The notes: generated from the sequence alone by a model not told the origin. A stretch of DNA of 64,000 nucleotides from Micromonospora sp. RHAY321 (GCF_023896955.1 NZ_JAMHIW010000005.1:1-64000), one strand, 5' to 3'. Numbered from the stretch's first letter, positions 42,013 to 50,927 are shown. Numbers and translations: made by a program.

Positions 42013-43542
42013 TCAGTAGCGCCAGGGGTGCCCGGTCTCGCGGTACTCCTCCACCGGCACCAGCGGCACGCCGGGCGCCATCCGGTCGACGTAGAGCCGG
42101 CCCTCAAGGTGGTCGATCTCGTGTGCGACCAGTCGGGCCATGCCGAACTCGAACGAGGTGATCACCCGGCTGCCGTCCCACTGGGCGTGCTCCACGTCCA
42201 GTCGCAGGGGCCGGGGCACCAGACCGCGGTGGTCGAAGTAGGAGAGGCAGCCCTCGTACTGCTCGTCGCTGTCCGGTGAGGCGTCGACCACCCGGGGGTT
42301 GAGTAGCACGACAGGCTCCGCCGAACGGTCGGGTGGCCGGACCACGGCCACCGCCCGACCGATGCCGAGCTGCGGGGCGGCGATGCCGACCCCCTTGCTG
42401 AACGGGTGCAGCTCGTCCAGCCGGGCCAGGGCCGTGCTGAGCCGGTCGACCACGTCCCGGGCCACCGGTTCCTCGCCGGGCAGGTCGAACGGGCGGCAGC
42501 GCTGGCGGAGCAGGTCGTCGCCGCGCTGCACGATGCCGATGCCGCGCATCCGGTCGCTGGGCCGGACGCGGGCGCCGCCGGGGCCGACGTCCGGGTCGGT
42601 CTCCGGTCGGGCGCGGAAACGCCACTGCATGCGGTAGCGGGCGTTCAGCGGCGGGTCGTCGGTGTGCCAGTCGAAGATCGCCCGGTCGCCCTCGTCGCGT
42701 CGCTGCGGCGCCGTCCGCAGGGGGCCCTCCTCCGCCGAGAGCGAGGTCTCCACGCCCCAGACCTGTGGGTCGAGCGCCGCCGGCAGGTCCAGGCGTACGG
42801 CGAGCCGCTGGGTGGGCAGGCGGACCGCCCGCTGGAACCAGGGACCCCACTTCTCCTGCCCGACGCTGTACGCGTACTCGATGGTGGCCCGGTCGCCCGG
42901 GTAGAGCGGGAACCGCCGCTCACCGTTCTCGAAGAGCAGCCAGATCTCCTTGAACGCGTCCCGGTCGTGTTTGGCCCGCCAGTGCATCGCCTCCGGGTCG
43001 CCACCGCCGTCGACCCTGCGGGCCTGCAGTTGCAGCTCGGCGAAGGTCAGCGGGTGCTCCCGGTGGTGCCGGTTGGAGCGGCCGGGGTCGTTCGGGTAGC
43101 GGTCGACGGCTACCCGGACCAGGTAGCGGGTGACCGGCTCGGTGCCGGCGTTGTACAGCTCGCGGTGGATGACGCACCGGTAGGCGTCCTCGGTGTGGGT
43201 GAGGGTGGCCAGCTCCCGTTCGACGACGAGGCCGGTGCCCGGTGGCAGCCACTGGCCGGGCAGGTGCGGCTCGCGGTGCGTCTGAGCGGGGCGCGCGTGT
43301 CGCAGCTCGTCGTACTCCCGGAAGCGCTGCCAGATCGCGCCGCTGGCCTCCAGGACGGCCTCGGCACGGCGGGCGAAGTCCTCGGTCGGGCGGTGCCGGC
43401 GCCCCTCGACGTGGCTGACGTAGGACGGGTCGAACCCCATCAGGATGGCCAACTGCTTCTTGGACAACCCCCGCCCGGTCCGCTGGCGGGCGAGTTCGGC
43501 CGCGAAGGAATCGGCAGCCCGTTCGAGGGGTGTTGTCGTCAT
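42013..43542 (-). CDS. Helix-turn-helix / peptide deformylase fusion protein
   Basis: A 509-residue protein. Residues 10-65 are an XRE-type helix-turn-helix (RGLSKKQLAILMGFDPSYVS HVEGRRHRP). Residues about 80-340 form a beta-rich region of unknown function (AYRCVIHRELYNAGTEPVTR, FPLYPGDRATIEYAYSVGQ). Residues 350-509 are a peptide deformylase: GVGIAAPQLGI (384), EGCLS (430) and HEIDH (474), the three metal and active-site motifs, all intact. Deformylases remove the N-formyl group from new proteins and normally stand alone (about 170-190 residues). ATG 43542 follows GAGGAAG. The fusion suggests a regulator with a deformylase-derived sensor or enzyme part. Confidence 0.88.
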   Translation of the reverse strand: MTTTPLERAADSFAAELARQRTGRGLSKKQLAILMGFDPSYVSHVEGRRHRPTEDFARRAEAVLEASGAIWQRFREYDELRHARPAQTHREPHLPGQWLPPGTGLVVERELATLTHTEDAYRCVIHRELYNAGTEPVTRYLVRVAVDRYPNDPGRSNRHHREHPLTFAELQLQARRVDGGGDPEAMHWRAKHDRDAFKEIWLLFENGERRFPLYPGDRATIEYAYSVGQEKWGPWFQRAVRLPTQRLAVRLDLPAALDPQVWGVETSLSAEEGPLRTAPQRRDEGDRAIFDWHTDDPPLNARYRMQWRFRARPETDPDVGPGGARVRPSDRMRGIGIVQRGDDLLRQRCRPFDLPGEEPVARDVVDRLSTALARLDELHPFSKGVGIAAPQLGIGRAVAVVRPPDRSAEPVVLLNPRVVDASPDSDEQYEGCLSYFDHRGLVPRPLRLDVEHAQWDGSRVITSFEFGMARLVAHEIDHLEGRLYVDRMAPGVPLVPVEEYRETGHPWRY

Positions 43543-43747
43543 CGGCTTCCTCGTGGCCGGGAGTATCAGTTTCACGTTCCGTGCCGGCGCGCACACGCAT
43601 ATGGCACCTTGCCGACACATCGCTTGACAATCCACCGATGTTCATCGATGCTGCGCCGGCGTTTTCCCGGGCAGAAGCGGGGTAGTACGCCGGGGCGCGG
43701 AGCCTGCTCCACCGGGAGCGGCAGTGACCTGGAGCTCCCGATCAGAC

Positions 43748-43800
43748 TGAGGTGAGGCTTCCCTTAGACCTGCGGGCGTGGTTAGGCTAGCCTTAGCTCA
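43748..43800 (+). promoter_or_regulatory. Two IdeR/DmdR-type iron boxes
   Basis: TGAGGTGAGGCTTCCCTTA (43748-43766) and TTAGGCTAGCCTTAGCTCA (43782-43800) each match about 14 of 19 positions of the actinobacterial iron box TTAGGTTAGGCTAACCTAA. They lie 58-111 bases before the FhuF-type gene and 206 bases or more from the divergent deformylase fusion. Iron repression of the first is likely; effect on the second is open. The rest of the 316-base gap shows nothing else. Confidence 0.6.
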
Positions 43801-43858
43801 GGACGCACGGTCGTCCGCCGAGGTCAGCTCCTCGGTCACGCAGACGGGGGATGACACG

Positions 43859-44653
43859 GTGACAGCGGTGATGCCGAGGCGGGACGTGTCCGCCACGCCG
43901 CTCGCCCCCGTCACCGCGGCGCTGCGCGCCATGTTCGGCACCGACGACCTGCCCGGCCTCGCGCGGGGCCTGCTGGTCGACGACGAGTTCGGCTGGGCGC
44001 CCGCCACCACCCTGATCGACGGCAGCCGGCTGCCGGAGCTGCTGCACGCTGCCACCCTGCGCTGGGGCGGCACGCCGCACGCCTGCGCCGCGCTGGCCTG
44101 GAAGTCGTACAGCTACTGGACGGCGCTGCCGGTGGTGCTCGGCTGGGCCTCGGCCCGGCGGGTGCCGCTGCTCGACCCGTCCGACGTGCTGATCCACTTC
44201 GAGGACCACCGGCCGCTGCTCACCCTGGGCCTGCGCCGCAGCACCACCGTGGCGGTGCTGCCGAGCGACCCGCTGGCTCTCGCCGGCCACCCGGAGGTAC
44301 GGGTCGTCGCCGGCGAGGCGGAGCTGCTGGCCGCGCTGCGCGCCTCGCTGCTCGACGCCCACCTGGCACCGCTCATCGCGGCGATCCAGACGGAGGTCCG
44401 CGTGGGCACGCGGACGCTGCTCGGCTCGGTCGCCTCCGGCATCTCGCACGGCATCCTCCGCGCCGCGGACGGGCTGCCCGGCTCCACGGTGCAGACCATC
44501 GACACCCTGCTCGGTGCGCTCGATCTGGCGGACCTGGTCGAGCTGGTGCCGGGCCCGACCGGTGAGCCGAGCGTGCAGCGGCGTACCTGCTGTCTCGCCT
44601 TCACCCTGCCCAGCCCGAAGGTCTGCCAGGGCTGCTGCGTCCGCCAGGGCTGA
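43859..44653 (+). CDS. FhuF-type (2Fe-2S) ferric-siderophore reductase
   Basis: A 264-residue protein. The C-terminal motif CCLAFTLPSPKVCQGCC gives the Cys-Cys-x10-Cys-x2-Cys pattern that binds the [2Fe-2S] cluster of FhuF proteins. The rest is mostly helical with WKSYSYWTALPVVLGWASA, typical of the family. It reduces ferric siderophores in the cytoplasm to release iron. GTG 43859 follows GGGGGATGACAC. Two iron boxes upstream point to control by an IdeR/DmdR repressor. No siderophore genes are in the window. Confidence 0.85.
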   Translation: MTAVMPRRDVSATPLAPVTAALRAMFGTDDLPGLARGLLVDDEFGWAPATTLIDGSRLPELLHAATLRWGGTPHACAALAWKSYSYWTALPVVLGWASARRVPLLDPSDVLIHFEDHRPLLTLGLRRSTTVAVLPSDPLALAGHPEVRVVAGEAELLAALRASLLDAHLAPLIAAIQTEVRVGTRTLLGSVASGISHGILRAADGLPGSTVQTIDTLLGALDLADLVELVPGPTGEPSVQRRTCCLAFTLPSPKVCQGCCVRQG

Positions 44654-44660
44654 GCCTCGC

Positions 44661-46487
44661 TCAGTCGGTCAACGACCGGACGTCCCACACCCACACTCCG
44701 CCGGTGAAGACCGGCTGGATCCCCGTCAACTCGGTCATTCCCCGCCGCAGCGCCGCCTCGTGCTCGTGCGGGCCGAGAATCACCACGCCCGCCCGCCAGT
44801 AGCGCAGGTCGTCGACCGCCTTCACGCGGCTCTGCGGGGTGATCGGCGGCACGGCACCGGTGCGCCGGATGGTGCCGAAGAAGCTGCTGGTGGGACGGGG
44901 CGGTGCGCCGAACAGCGCGATCCGCGGCGCCTCCGCTCTGGGCCGGGTGTCCGGGCCGAGGAAGTAGCCCCGGGCCAGGGGCATGTCCAGCCGGGTCGCC
45001 GCCGACCACCGCAGCGGTTCGGCGTAGTTGGTGTCTGGCAGCGGCAGCGTGACCACGCTGCGCCCACCAGCCACGTACGGCCGCCAGGCCCCACCGGTCA
45101 CGAAGGCGGGAACCGGGTCGAGGCGGGCCACGGGGAGCGGGGTGGGCAGGATCGGCAGCAGGGCCATGGTGAGCACGGTGGCGGTGGCGAAGTGGATCTG
45201 CCGCCGGGCGGTCGGTGCCGAACGTGCCACCTCGCGGGCGCGCTCGGCGCCGTAGGCGAGCAGCAGCCCGATGATCGGGGTGATCGCCAACGCCCACCGG
45301 GTCGGCACCACCGAGTGCAGGATCGGCAGGTTCTCCAGCACCGCCCAAGGCCCCGGCACACCGGTGTCGCGGCCGGCGAGGTTGACCTCCCGGCCGAGCG
45401 AGAGCACCGCGAACAGCAGCCCGAGGGCGGCCAGCGCGAGCACCACGACCGAGCGCCGCATCCACCACACCAGGGCGACCACCAGCACCAGCAGGGACCA
45501 GCCGAAGAAGCTGTTCTCCTCGGTCGGGTTCTTGGCCAGGTTTGCCGCCGTCCGCGCGTTGCCGGCGAGTGATTCCCGGGAGTACGCCACGAACGAGGCG
45601 AGGTCACTGGAGTAGCCGCGGATCAGGCGGGGCAGCCCGGCGTAGGCGCCGGGCCCGAAGAACTGGACGTACAGGGGGTACGCCAGCAGCAGCCCGGCGA
45701 CTCCGGCGGCCACGCCCAGCCCGGCGAGGAAGGTCCGGGTCTGCGACCGCAGGGCGGGGCGGCCGAGAGCGAGCGCGCCGACGATCACGCCCAGCCCGAT
45801 CGCCGTCATCAGGAGGATCTCCAGGTTGAGGAAGGCCTGCCAGACGATCACCAGAGCCAGGAGTACGCCGTTGCGCAGCCACCGGCCCGGCTCACCGAGC
45901 CGCAGGGTGCGCCAGATGATCAGTGGGACGACGAACTGCGACACGATGTTCGGGTGCCCATTGGCGTGCGACACCATGGCCGGCGCGAAGGCGCAGAAGC
46001 CGGCACCCAGCCAGGCCGGCCCGCGAGAACCAATCAGAACGCGGGAGAGCAGGAAGTACCAGGCCACGGCGGTGGCAATCATTCCGGCGGTCAGAAACAG
46101 CAGGAATGCCGCGCGGGGCCCGAGCAGCAGGGTGACAGGTGTCATTGGCAGCGAAATGGATAATACGGACGTATTAGCCATCAGATTGACGCCGTCCGGC
46201 ACGTTCATCCGGTCCGAATGGAACGGGTATGCGAAATGCGTGATGACGCGTGCACCGTGCGCCATCATCCATTCGAACTGCGATTGATCCGTGCGGTTGT
46301 CCCGCACCGCGCTGCCCGGCTCCAGCCAGAGCCGCCCGGTGACCCAGAAGCCGAGCACCACAAAGCTCAGCAGGGCGGGCAGATCCGCCCACTTTCCGTT
46401 GCGGCGTAGGCGTACGCCGCCGGCCCCCTCCACCGGCGTCGCCGTGGCCGGGCCGTCGCCGGGCGCGTCCGGTTCAGGAGTAGTCAT
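44661..46487 (-). CDS. Large multi-pass membrane protein, glycosyltransferase GT-C-like
   Basis: A 608-residue protein with about 11-12 membrane helices and a soluble C-terminal domain of about 150 residues. The first extracytoplasmic loop (VRDNRTDQSQFEWMMAHGAR, then THFAYPFHSDRMNVPDGVNL) carries Asp residues at the place where GT-C enzymes have their catalytic acid. Long helical hairpins and a periplasmic end fit that class. The sugar donor would be polyprenol-linked. ATG 46487. It is convergent with the fhuF gene (seven-base gap) and divergent from a methyltransferase. Confidence 0.65.
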   Translation of the reverse strand: MTTPEPDAPGDGPATATPVEGAGGVRLRRNGKWADLPALLSFVVLGFWVTGRLWLEPGSAVRDNRTDQSQFEWMMAHGARVITHFAYPFHSDRMNVPDGVNLMANTSVLSISLPMTPVTLLLGPRAAFLLFLTAGMIATAVAWYFLLSRVLIGSRGPAWLGAGFCAFAPAMVSHANGHPNIVSQFVVPLIIWRTLRLGEPGRWLRNGVLLALVIVWQAFLNLEILLMTAIGLGVIVGALALGRPALRSQTRTFLAGLGVAAGVAGLLLAYPLYVQFFGPGAYAGLPRLIRGYSSDLASFVAYSRESLAGNARTAANLAKNPTEENSFFGWSLLVLVVALVWWMRRSVVVLALAALGLLFAVLSLGREVNLAGRDTGVPGPWAVLENLPILHSVVPTRWALAITPIIGLLLAYGAERAREVARSAPTARRQIHFATATVLTMALLPILPTPLPVARLDPVPAFVTGGAWRPYVAGGRSVVTLPLPDTNYAEPLRWSAATRLDMPLARGYFLGPDTRPRAEAPRIALFGAPPRPTSSFFGTIRRTGAVPPITPQSRVKAVDDLRYWRAGVVILGPHEHEAALRRGMTELTGIQPVFTGGVWVWDVRSLTD

Positions 46488-46698
46488 GACAATTCATAGG
46501 GTAGTCAGCGTATGGCGGCGCCGTGACATGTTTCGGGGTACTGCCGTACTATGTGCCGGGTTCGCCGACCGCCGATCACGTGCCCACCCCCGACCGCAAT
46601 TCGGCCACCCCGCTGCCCCGATTCTTCTGCCGTCCCAGCGGATGATTCACTCTGTCGGTCCAGGCACGGGTCGAGTTCATATCGTGAGGAATCGACGC

Positions 46699-47409
46699 AT
46701 GGCAGAAATCACTGGGGATCAGCGCGTCCAGTCCGAGGTTCTGGAGGGCCTGGCAACCGCTGTCAACCACCGCCGCTGGTTCGTCGAACTGGCGGTGCCG
46801 TACCTCGGTGACGACCCGATCGAGATCGGCAGCGGTCTCGGTGACTACGCACTGGAATGGTCGCAGCGGCTGCCCCGGTTCACCGCCACGGAGGCCGATC
46901 CGGACCGGTTGGTGCAGCTCAAGGAGCGCCTCGCCGACCAGCCCAACATCGACGTCCGGCAGATGCTCCTGCCGCACAACGACCGGGGCGACTACAGCGC
47001 GGCGGTCTCGTACAACGTGCTGGAGCACATCGAGGACCACGTGGGCGCGCTGCGCAGCATGCGCGACCTGGTCCGGCCCGGCGGCGCGGTGATCATCATC
47101 GTGCCGGCGTTCCAGTTTGCGATGAGCCCGGCCGACATCGCCACCGGTCACGTGCGCCGCTACACGAAGAAGACCCTCCAGGCGGCGATGACCGAGGCCG
47201 GGCTGACCGTCGAGAAGATCCACTACGCCAACGCGCTGGGCCTCATCGGCTACTTCATGGCCACCAAGGTCTTCCGGCTGATGCCGAAGGAGGGCCCGAT
47301 GGTGAAGGTGTACGACACCGTCGTACTCCCCGCCACCAAGGCCGCCGAGCAGCGCGTCCGCCCGCCGTTCGGCCAGTCCGTCTTCGCCGTGGCCCGCGTC
47401 CCCGCCTGA
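46699..47409 (+). CDS. Class I SAM-dependent methyltransferase
   Basis: A 236-residue Rossmann methyltransferase. Motif I is PIEIGSGLGDYALEWSQRL, the acidic residue after strand 2 is in TEADPD, motif IV is AVSYNVLEHIEDHVGALRSM, and VRPGGAVIIIVPAFQF follows. HVRRYTKKTLQAAMTEAGL is typical of polyketide- or surface-glycan-associated members. ATG 46699 was chosen with GAGGA upstream. Substrate unknown; the divergent GT-C-like gene suggests a link to envelope glycans. Confidence 0.85.
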   Translation: MAEITGDQRVQSEVLEGLATAVNHRRWFVELAVPYLGDDPIEIGSGLGDYALEWSQRLPRFTATEADPDRLVQLKERLADQPNIDVRQMLLPHNDRGDYSAAVSYNVLEHIEDHVGALRSMRDLVRPGGAVIIIVPAFQFAMSPADIATGHVRRYTKKTLQAAMTEAGLTVEKIHYANALGLIGYFMATKVFRLMPKEGPMVKVYDTVVLPATKAAEQRVRPPFGQSVFAVARVPA

Positions 47410-47429
47410 CCCGGCCCGCACCCCTCACC

Positions 47430-47502
47430 CCGCGATCTTGCACTTCCGGCCCCTCACGACCCGTCTGCCGGGCCTGTCGGGACAGTAAGTGCAAGATCGC
47501 GG
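47430..47502. repeat. Palindromic intergenic repeat unit
   Basis: CCGCGATCTTGCACTT (47430-47445) and its exact complement (47487-47502) bracket 41 bases of GC-rich DNA between convergent genes. From memory, such CGATCTTGCACTT palindromes are spread over Micromonosporaceae genomes; this is the only copy I see in the window. It could also act as a bidirectional terminator. Confidence 0.55.
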
Positions 47503-47516
47503 TGGGCGAGGAGGCG

Positions 47517-48059
47517 TCAGGCCTTGATCTGGTGGGTGGGGCGGATGACGGCTCGGGCCAGGGTGTGGAAGGTCAGATTGAAGCCGACGTACGCGGGGGT
47601 GGCGTCGGGGGTCACGTCCAGGCGGTCGACATCCAGGGCGTGCACCGCGAAGACGTACCGGTGCGGACGGTCACCGGCCGGCGGAGCCGCTCCGCCGTAG
47701 CCCTGCTCGCCGTAGTCGTTGCGGACCGAGAACGCCCCGCCCAGGTCGGTGCCCGCCGCGCCACCCGCGCCGGTGGGCAGCTGCGTGACGTCGACCGGCA
47801 CGTTCACCAGCACCCAGTGCCAGAAACCGCTGCCGGTCGGCGCGTCGGGGTCGTAGCAGGTCACGGTGAAGCTCTTCGTCTCGGCCGGGAAGTCCGACCA
47901 GCTCAGCTGCGGGGAGATGTTCTCACCACCGGTGCTGCCGTGTGCGTGCCGGACGTCCATCGGCTCGCCGTTCTGCACGTCGTCACTGGTCAGGGTGAAC
48001 GAGGGCACCGTCGGCAGCAGCTCGTACGGGTCCGGGGCGATCGGTCGTTCCAGTGTCAT
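47517..48059 (-). CDS. YbhB/YbcL-type PEBP (Raf-kinase-inhibitor-like) protein
   Basis: A 180-residue phosphatidylethanolamine-binding-protein fold. Landmarks are ENISPQLSWSDFP, TCYDPDAPTGSGFWHWVLVN (the anion-pocket DPDAP and HW) and GYGGAAPPAGDRPHRYVFAV. Bacterial members have no firm biochemical role. No signal peptide, so cytoplasmic. ATG 48059. Stand-alone gene. Confidence 0.9.
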   Translation of the reverse strand: MTLERPIAPDPYELLPTVPSFTLTSDDVQNGEPMDVRHAHGSTGGENISPQLSWSDFPAETKSFTVTCYDPDAPTGSGFWHWVLVNVPVDVTQLPTGAGGAAGTDLGGAFSVRNDYGEQGYGGAAPPAGDRPHRYVFAVHALDVDRLDVTPDATPAYVGFNLTFHTLARAVIRPTHQIKA

Positions 48060-48203
48060 CGGGAGCGCGTCCTTCCGGTGTGCGGAGATTCCTGCCCCTT
48101 CATACCCCGTCGGAGGGTGCCGGACGACCGGAAGTACCCGGTGTCCACGATCACGCCGTCCGCACTACCGTTGTCACCCGCAACCTTCCGCGAGGGGAAT
48201 TCT

Positions 48204-48359
48204 TTGGCAGGCATGTGGCGCGACTTCCTGGTCGCCCTGGTCACCGCTGTACGGAAGCCGGACGAACGGGCGGTCGCCGACGAGCGCCGGCGCGCGATCG
48301 AGCGGCTGGCCGACGAGAAGATCGCGCAGAACCGGCGGACCACCGACCCGCCGGAGTGA
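48204..48359 (+). CDS. Small hypothetical protein
   Basis: A 51-residue protein (LAGMWRDFLVALVTAVRKPD, then RRRAIERLADEKIAQ), an amphipathic, basic helical peptide. TTG 48204 follows GAGGGG at six bases; ATG 48213 is the alternative. It is not a shadow of a larger gene on the opposite strand. Function unknown. Confidence 0.45.
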   Translation: MAGMWRDFLVALVTAVRKPDERAVADERRRAIERLADEKIAQNRRTTDPPE

Positions 48360-48438
48360 CAGCCTCCACCGCCGGAACATCGCCCGGAGTCCCGTTGATC
48401 GTCGCAGGCGCGACACGGCGAACGGTGAAGATGAGCTG

Positions 48439-49650
48439 ATGGGGCGGATCGGCAGGTCACGGGCGGTGGTGACGGCGGAGACACACCGGACGACCCTGTT
48501 CGAGATCTTCTTCGACCTGGTGTTCGTCTTCGCCCTCATCAGGGTCACCGAGTTCATGAGCGCGCGGCCCACGCCGATGACCCTGACCCAGGGACTCGTC
48601 GTTCTGCTGCTGTTGTGGATCTCCTGGCTGGTCTACTCCTGGCTGGGAAACTACGCCCGCATCGACGTCGGGCTGATCCGCGCCGGGACCACCCTCGCCA
48701 TGGCAGCCGTCTTTCTCGCCGCCCTCGTCATCCCCGACGTCTGGGAATCCGGCCCGGGAACCATGGAGCCGCGGCTGATCCTGGTCCTGGCCTACATCGT
48801 GGTGCGGGTGATCCACCTGGCCCTCTACTACTGGGCGGCAGCGGACGACCTGCGGCTGCGCAGGACCATTCGCCTCTACACGCTCTCCACCGCGCTGGCC
48901 TGGGTTCCGCTCGTCCTCGGTGCCATGTTCGGCGGCACCGCACAGGTCCTGCTCTGGACGGCGGCGCTCGCCGTCGACCTGGCCGGCGGAGTGGTCGCCT
49001 CCGTCCTGAGCGGGTGGCCGGTACGCAGTCCGGACCACTTCACGGAGCGCCACAGCCTCGTGCTGATCATCGCGCTCGGCGAGTCTCTGGTCTCGGTCGG
49101 CGCCGGGGTCGGCGTGGAGAGGACCCGTCGACCGATCCTGCTGGCCGCACTACTCACCCTCACCGTCACCGTGTGCCTGTACCGGTTGTACTCCGACAGC
49201 GCGGCGACCGCCGGCAAGGTGCTGAGGGCGGAGTCGGGGCCACGACGCGGCCGGGTAGCCGCCAACGCCTACAGCATCGCCCACTTTCCGCTGGTCGCCG
49301 GAACCATCTACGTGGCGCTGGGGGTCGAGCAGGTGCTCGCCCGCCTGGCGCACGAGCAGTCCCACGACACCGCCGGGCTGCGCCTGGACTGGACCCCGAC
49401 CGTCGCGCTCTTCGGTGGGACCGCCCTGTACCTCGCGGGCCGGGCGGTCTTCCTGAGTCTCAGCGTCCGGTCCGTCACACCGGGACAACTCGTCGCCCCC
49501 GCTGCGGCGCTGCTGTTGCTTCCCGCCGGCCGCTTCCTGCCCGGTCTGGTCGCTCTCGGCCTGCTCACGGCGTTCCTCGCCATTCTCGTCGGCTACGAGG
49601 CCGTGTTCAGACGCAGGCGAGACTCCGGTGACCCGGACGAGAGCGCCTGA
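48439..49650 (+). CDS. LtrA-family membrane protein (copy 2)
   Basis: A 403-residue LtrA protein with about ten hydrophobic segments. The signature EIFFDLVFVFALIRVTEFMS at the N-terminus and SPDHFTERHSLVLIIALGES in the middle match those of the copy at 4548, and the two proteins align over their whole length by eye. ATG 48439. It is not next to a regulator. Function as uncertain as for the first copy. Confidence 0.85.
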   Translation: MGRIGRSRAVVTAETHRTTLFEIFFDLVFVFALIRVTEFMSARPTPMTLTQGLVVLLLLWISWLVYSWLGNYARIDVGLIRAGTTLAMAAVFLAALVIPDVWESGPGTMEPRLILVLAYIVVRVIHLALYYWAAADDLRLRRTIRLYTLSTALAWVPLVLGAMFGGTAQVLLWTAALAVDLAGGVVASVLSGWPVRSPDHFTERHSLVLIIALGESLVSVGAGVGVERTRRPILLAALLTLTVTVCLYRLYSDSAATAGKVLRAESGPRRGRVAANAYSIAHFPLVAGTIYVALGVEQVLARLAHEQSHDTAGLRLDWTPTVALFGGTALYLAGRAVFLSLSVRSVTPGQLVAPAAALLLLPAGRFLPGLVALGLLTAFLAILVGYEAVFRRRRDSGDPDESA

Positions 49651-49682
49651 CGAGCCGGCGAAGCCGCTGCCGGGTGAAGGAG

Positions 49683-49769
49683 CGGAGGGTGTGGGATTCG
49701 AACCCACGAAGAGGTTGCCCCCTTACCGGTTTTCAAGACCAGCGCCATCGGCCACTAGGCGAACCCTCC
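49683..49769 (-). tRNA. tRNA-Ser(TGA)
   Basis: An 87-base class II tRNA. Acceptor GGAGGGT pairs with ACCCTCC, the anticodon arm is CTGGTCTTGAAAACCGG with anticodon TGA, a variable arm follows, and the T arm is GGGTTCGAATCCC. Discriminator G. Confidence 0.95.
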
Positions 49770-49925
49770 TGGGCCGCCACCCTCGGGTGGACGGCCGTGC
49801 ATAGTCTGCCACGGCACTCGGCCGGCGGCCCGGTGTCCCTCCCCGATCAGGCCGATCGTCGGGTCGGGCTCCACAGTGGTCGCTGCGGCGAACGGGGTGC
49901 GCCTGCGGCCCTCGGCGGCATCGGG

Positions 49926-49941
49926 TAAGACTGAGCCCATG
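49926..49941 (+). promoter_or_regulatory. -10 element placed for leaderless transcription
   Basis: TAAGAC (49926-49931) ends seven bases before ATG 49939. No ribosome site is present. Confidence 0.35.
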
Positions 49942-50913
49942 CGAGCCATCACCGTTCCGCAGCCCGGTGGACCCGAAGCGCTGGTCTGGGCCGAGGTGCC
50001 CGATCCGGAGCCTGGCCCGGACGAGGTGATCGTCGACGTACGGGCCGCCGGGGTCAACCGTGCCGACCTTCTGCAACGGCAGGGCCACTACCCGCCGCCG
50101 CAGGGCGCGCCCGAATACCTCGGGTTGGAGTGCTCCGGGGTGATCAGCGCGGTCGGCCCGGGGGTGGCCGAGTGGGCCGTCGGGCAGCAGGTCTGCGCGC
50201 TGCTGGCCGGCGGCGGGTACGCCGAGAAGGTCGCCGTGCCCGCCGGGCAGCTGCTGCCGGTGCCGGCCTGCGACCCGGTCGACGCCGCCGCGCTGCCGGA
50301 GGTGGCCTGCACGGTCTGGTCGAACGTGGTCCGGCTGGGCCGGCTCGGCTCGGGTGACACGCTGCTGGTGCACGGCGGAGGTAGCGGGATCGGCACCTTC
50401 GCGATCCAGCTCGGCGCTGCCCTCGGCGCCACGGTCCTGGCAACGGCTCGCTTCGCCAAGCACCCCCGGCTACGCGAGTTGGGCGCCACGCACACGATCG
50501 ACTACCGCGAGGAGGACTTCGTCGAGGAGGTCAGGCGGGTCACCGGCGGTCACGGCGCCGACGTCATCCTCGACATCATGGGCGCCTCCTACCTGGGGCG
50601 GAACGTCGACGCGCTGGCCACCGGCGGCCGGCTCATGGTGATCGGGTTGCAGGGTGGCCGCAAGGCCGAGCTGAACCTCGGGGCGTTGCTGACCAAGCGG
50701 GCCAGTGTGGCGGCGACCTCGCTGCGCTCCCGGCCGCTGGCGGAGAAGGCGGAGATCGTCCGGGGCGTACGGGACGAGGTGTGGCCGTTGGTCGAGGCCG
50801 GCATGATCCAACCGGTGGTGGACCGGCGGCTGCCGATGAGCGAGGCGGCGAAGGCGCACCGGCTGGTCGAGTCGAGCGACCACCTCGGCAAGGTGCTGCT
50901 CACCGTCGGGTGA
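49939..50913 (+). CDS. NAD(P)H-quinone oxidoreductase (PIG3-like MDR enzyme)
   Basis: A 324-residue zinc-free MDR enzyme. AAGVNRADLLQRQGHYPPP near residue 35-55 is the hallmark of the PIG3/quinone oxidoreductase branch. The cofactor loop is LLVHGGGSGIGTFAIQLGAA and the end is HRLVESSDHLGKVLLTVG. It reduces quinones with NADPH. ATG 49939 is preferred over GTG 49876 because the domain starts exactly there and a -10 element fits. It is convergent with soxR; a functional link through redox-cycling compounds is possible. Confidence 0.9.
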   Translation: MRAITVPQPGGPEALVWAEVPDPEPGPDEVIVDVRAAGVNRADLLQRQGHYPPPQGAPEYLGLECSGVISAVGPGVAEWAVGQQVCALLAGGGYAEKVAVPAGQLLPVPACDPVDAAALPEVACTVWSNVVRLGRLGSGDTLLVHGGGSGIGTFAIQLGAALGATVLATARFAKHPRLRELGATHTIDYREEDFVEEVRRVTGGHGADVILDIMGASYLGRNVDALATGGRLMVIGLQGGRKAELNLGALLTKRASVAATSLRSRPLAEKAEIVRGVRDEVWPLVEAGMIQPVVDRRLPMSEAAKAHRLVESSDHLGKVLLTVG

Positions 50914-50927
50914 CGCGGGGGGCGAGG

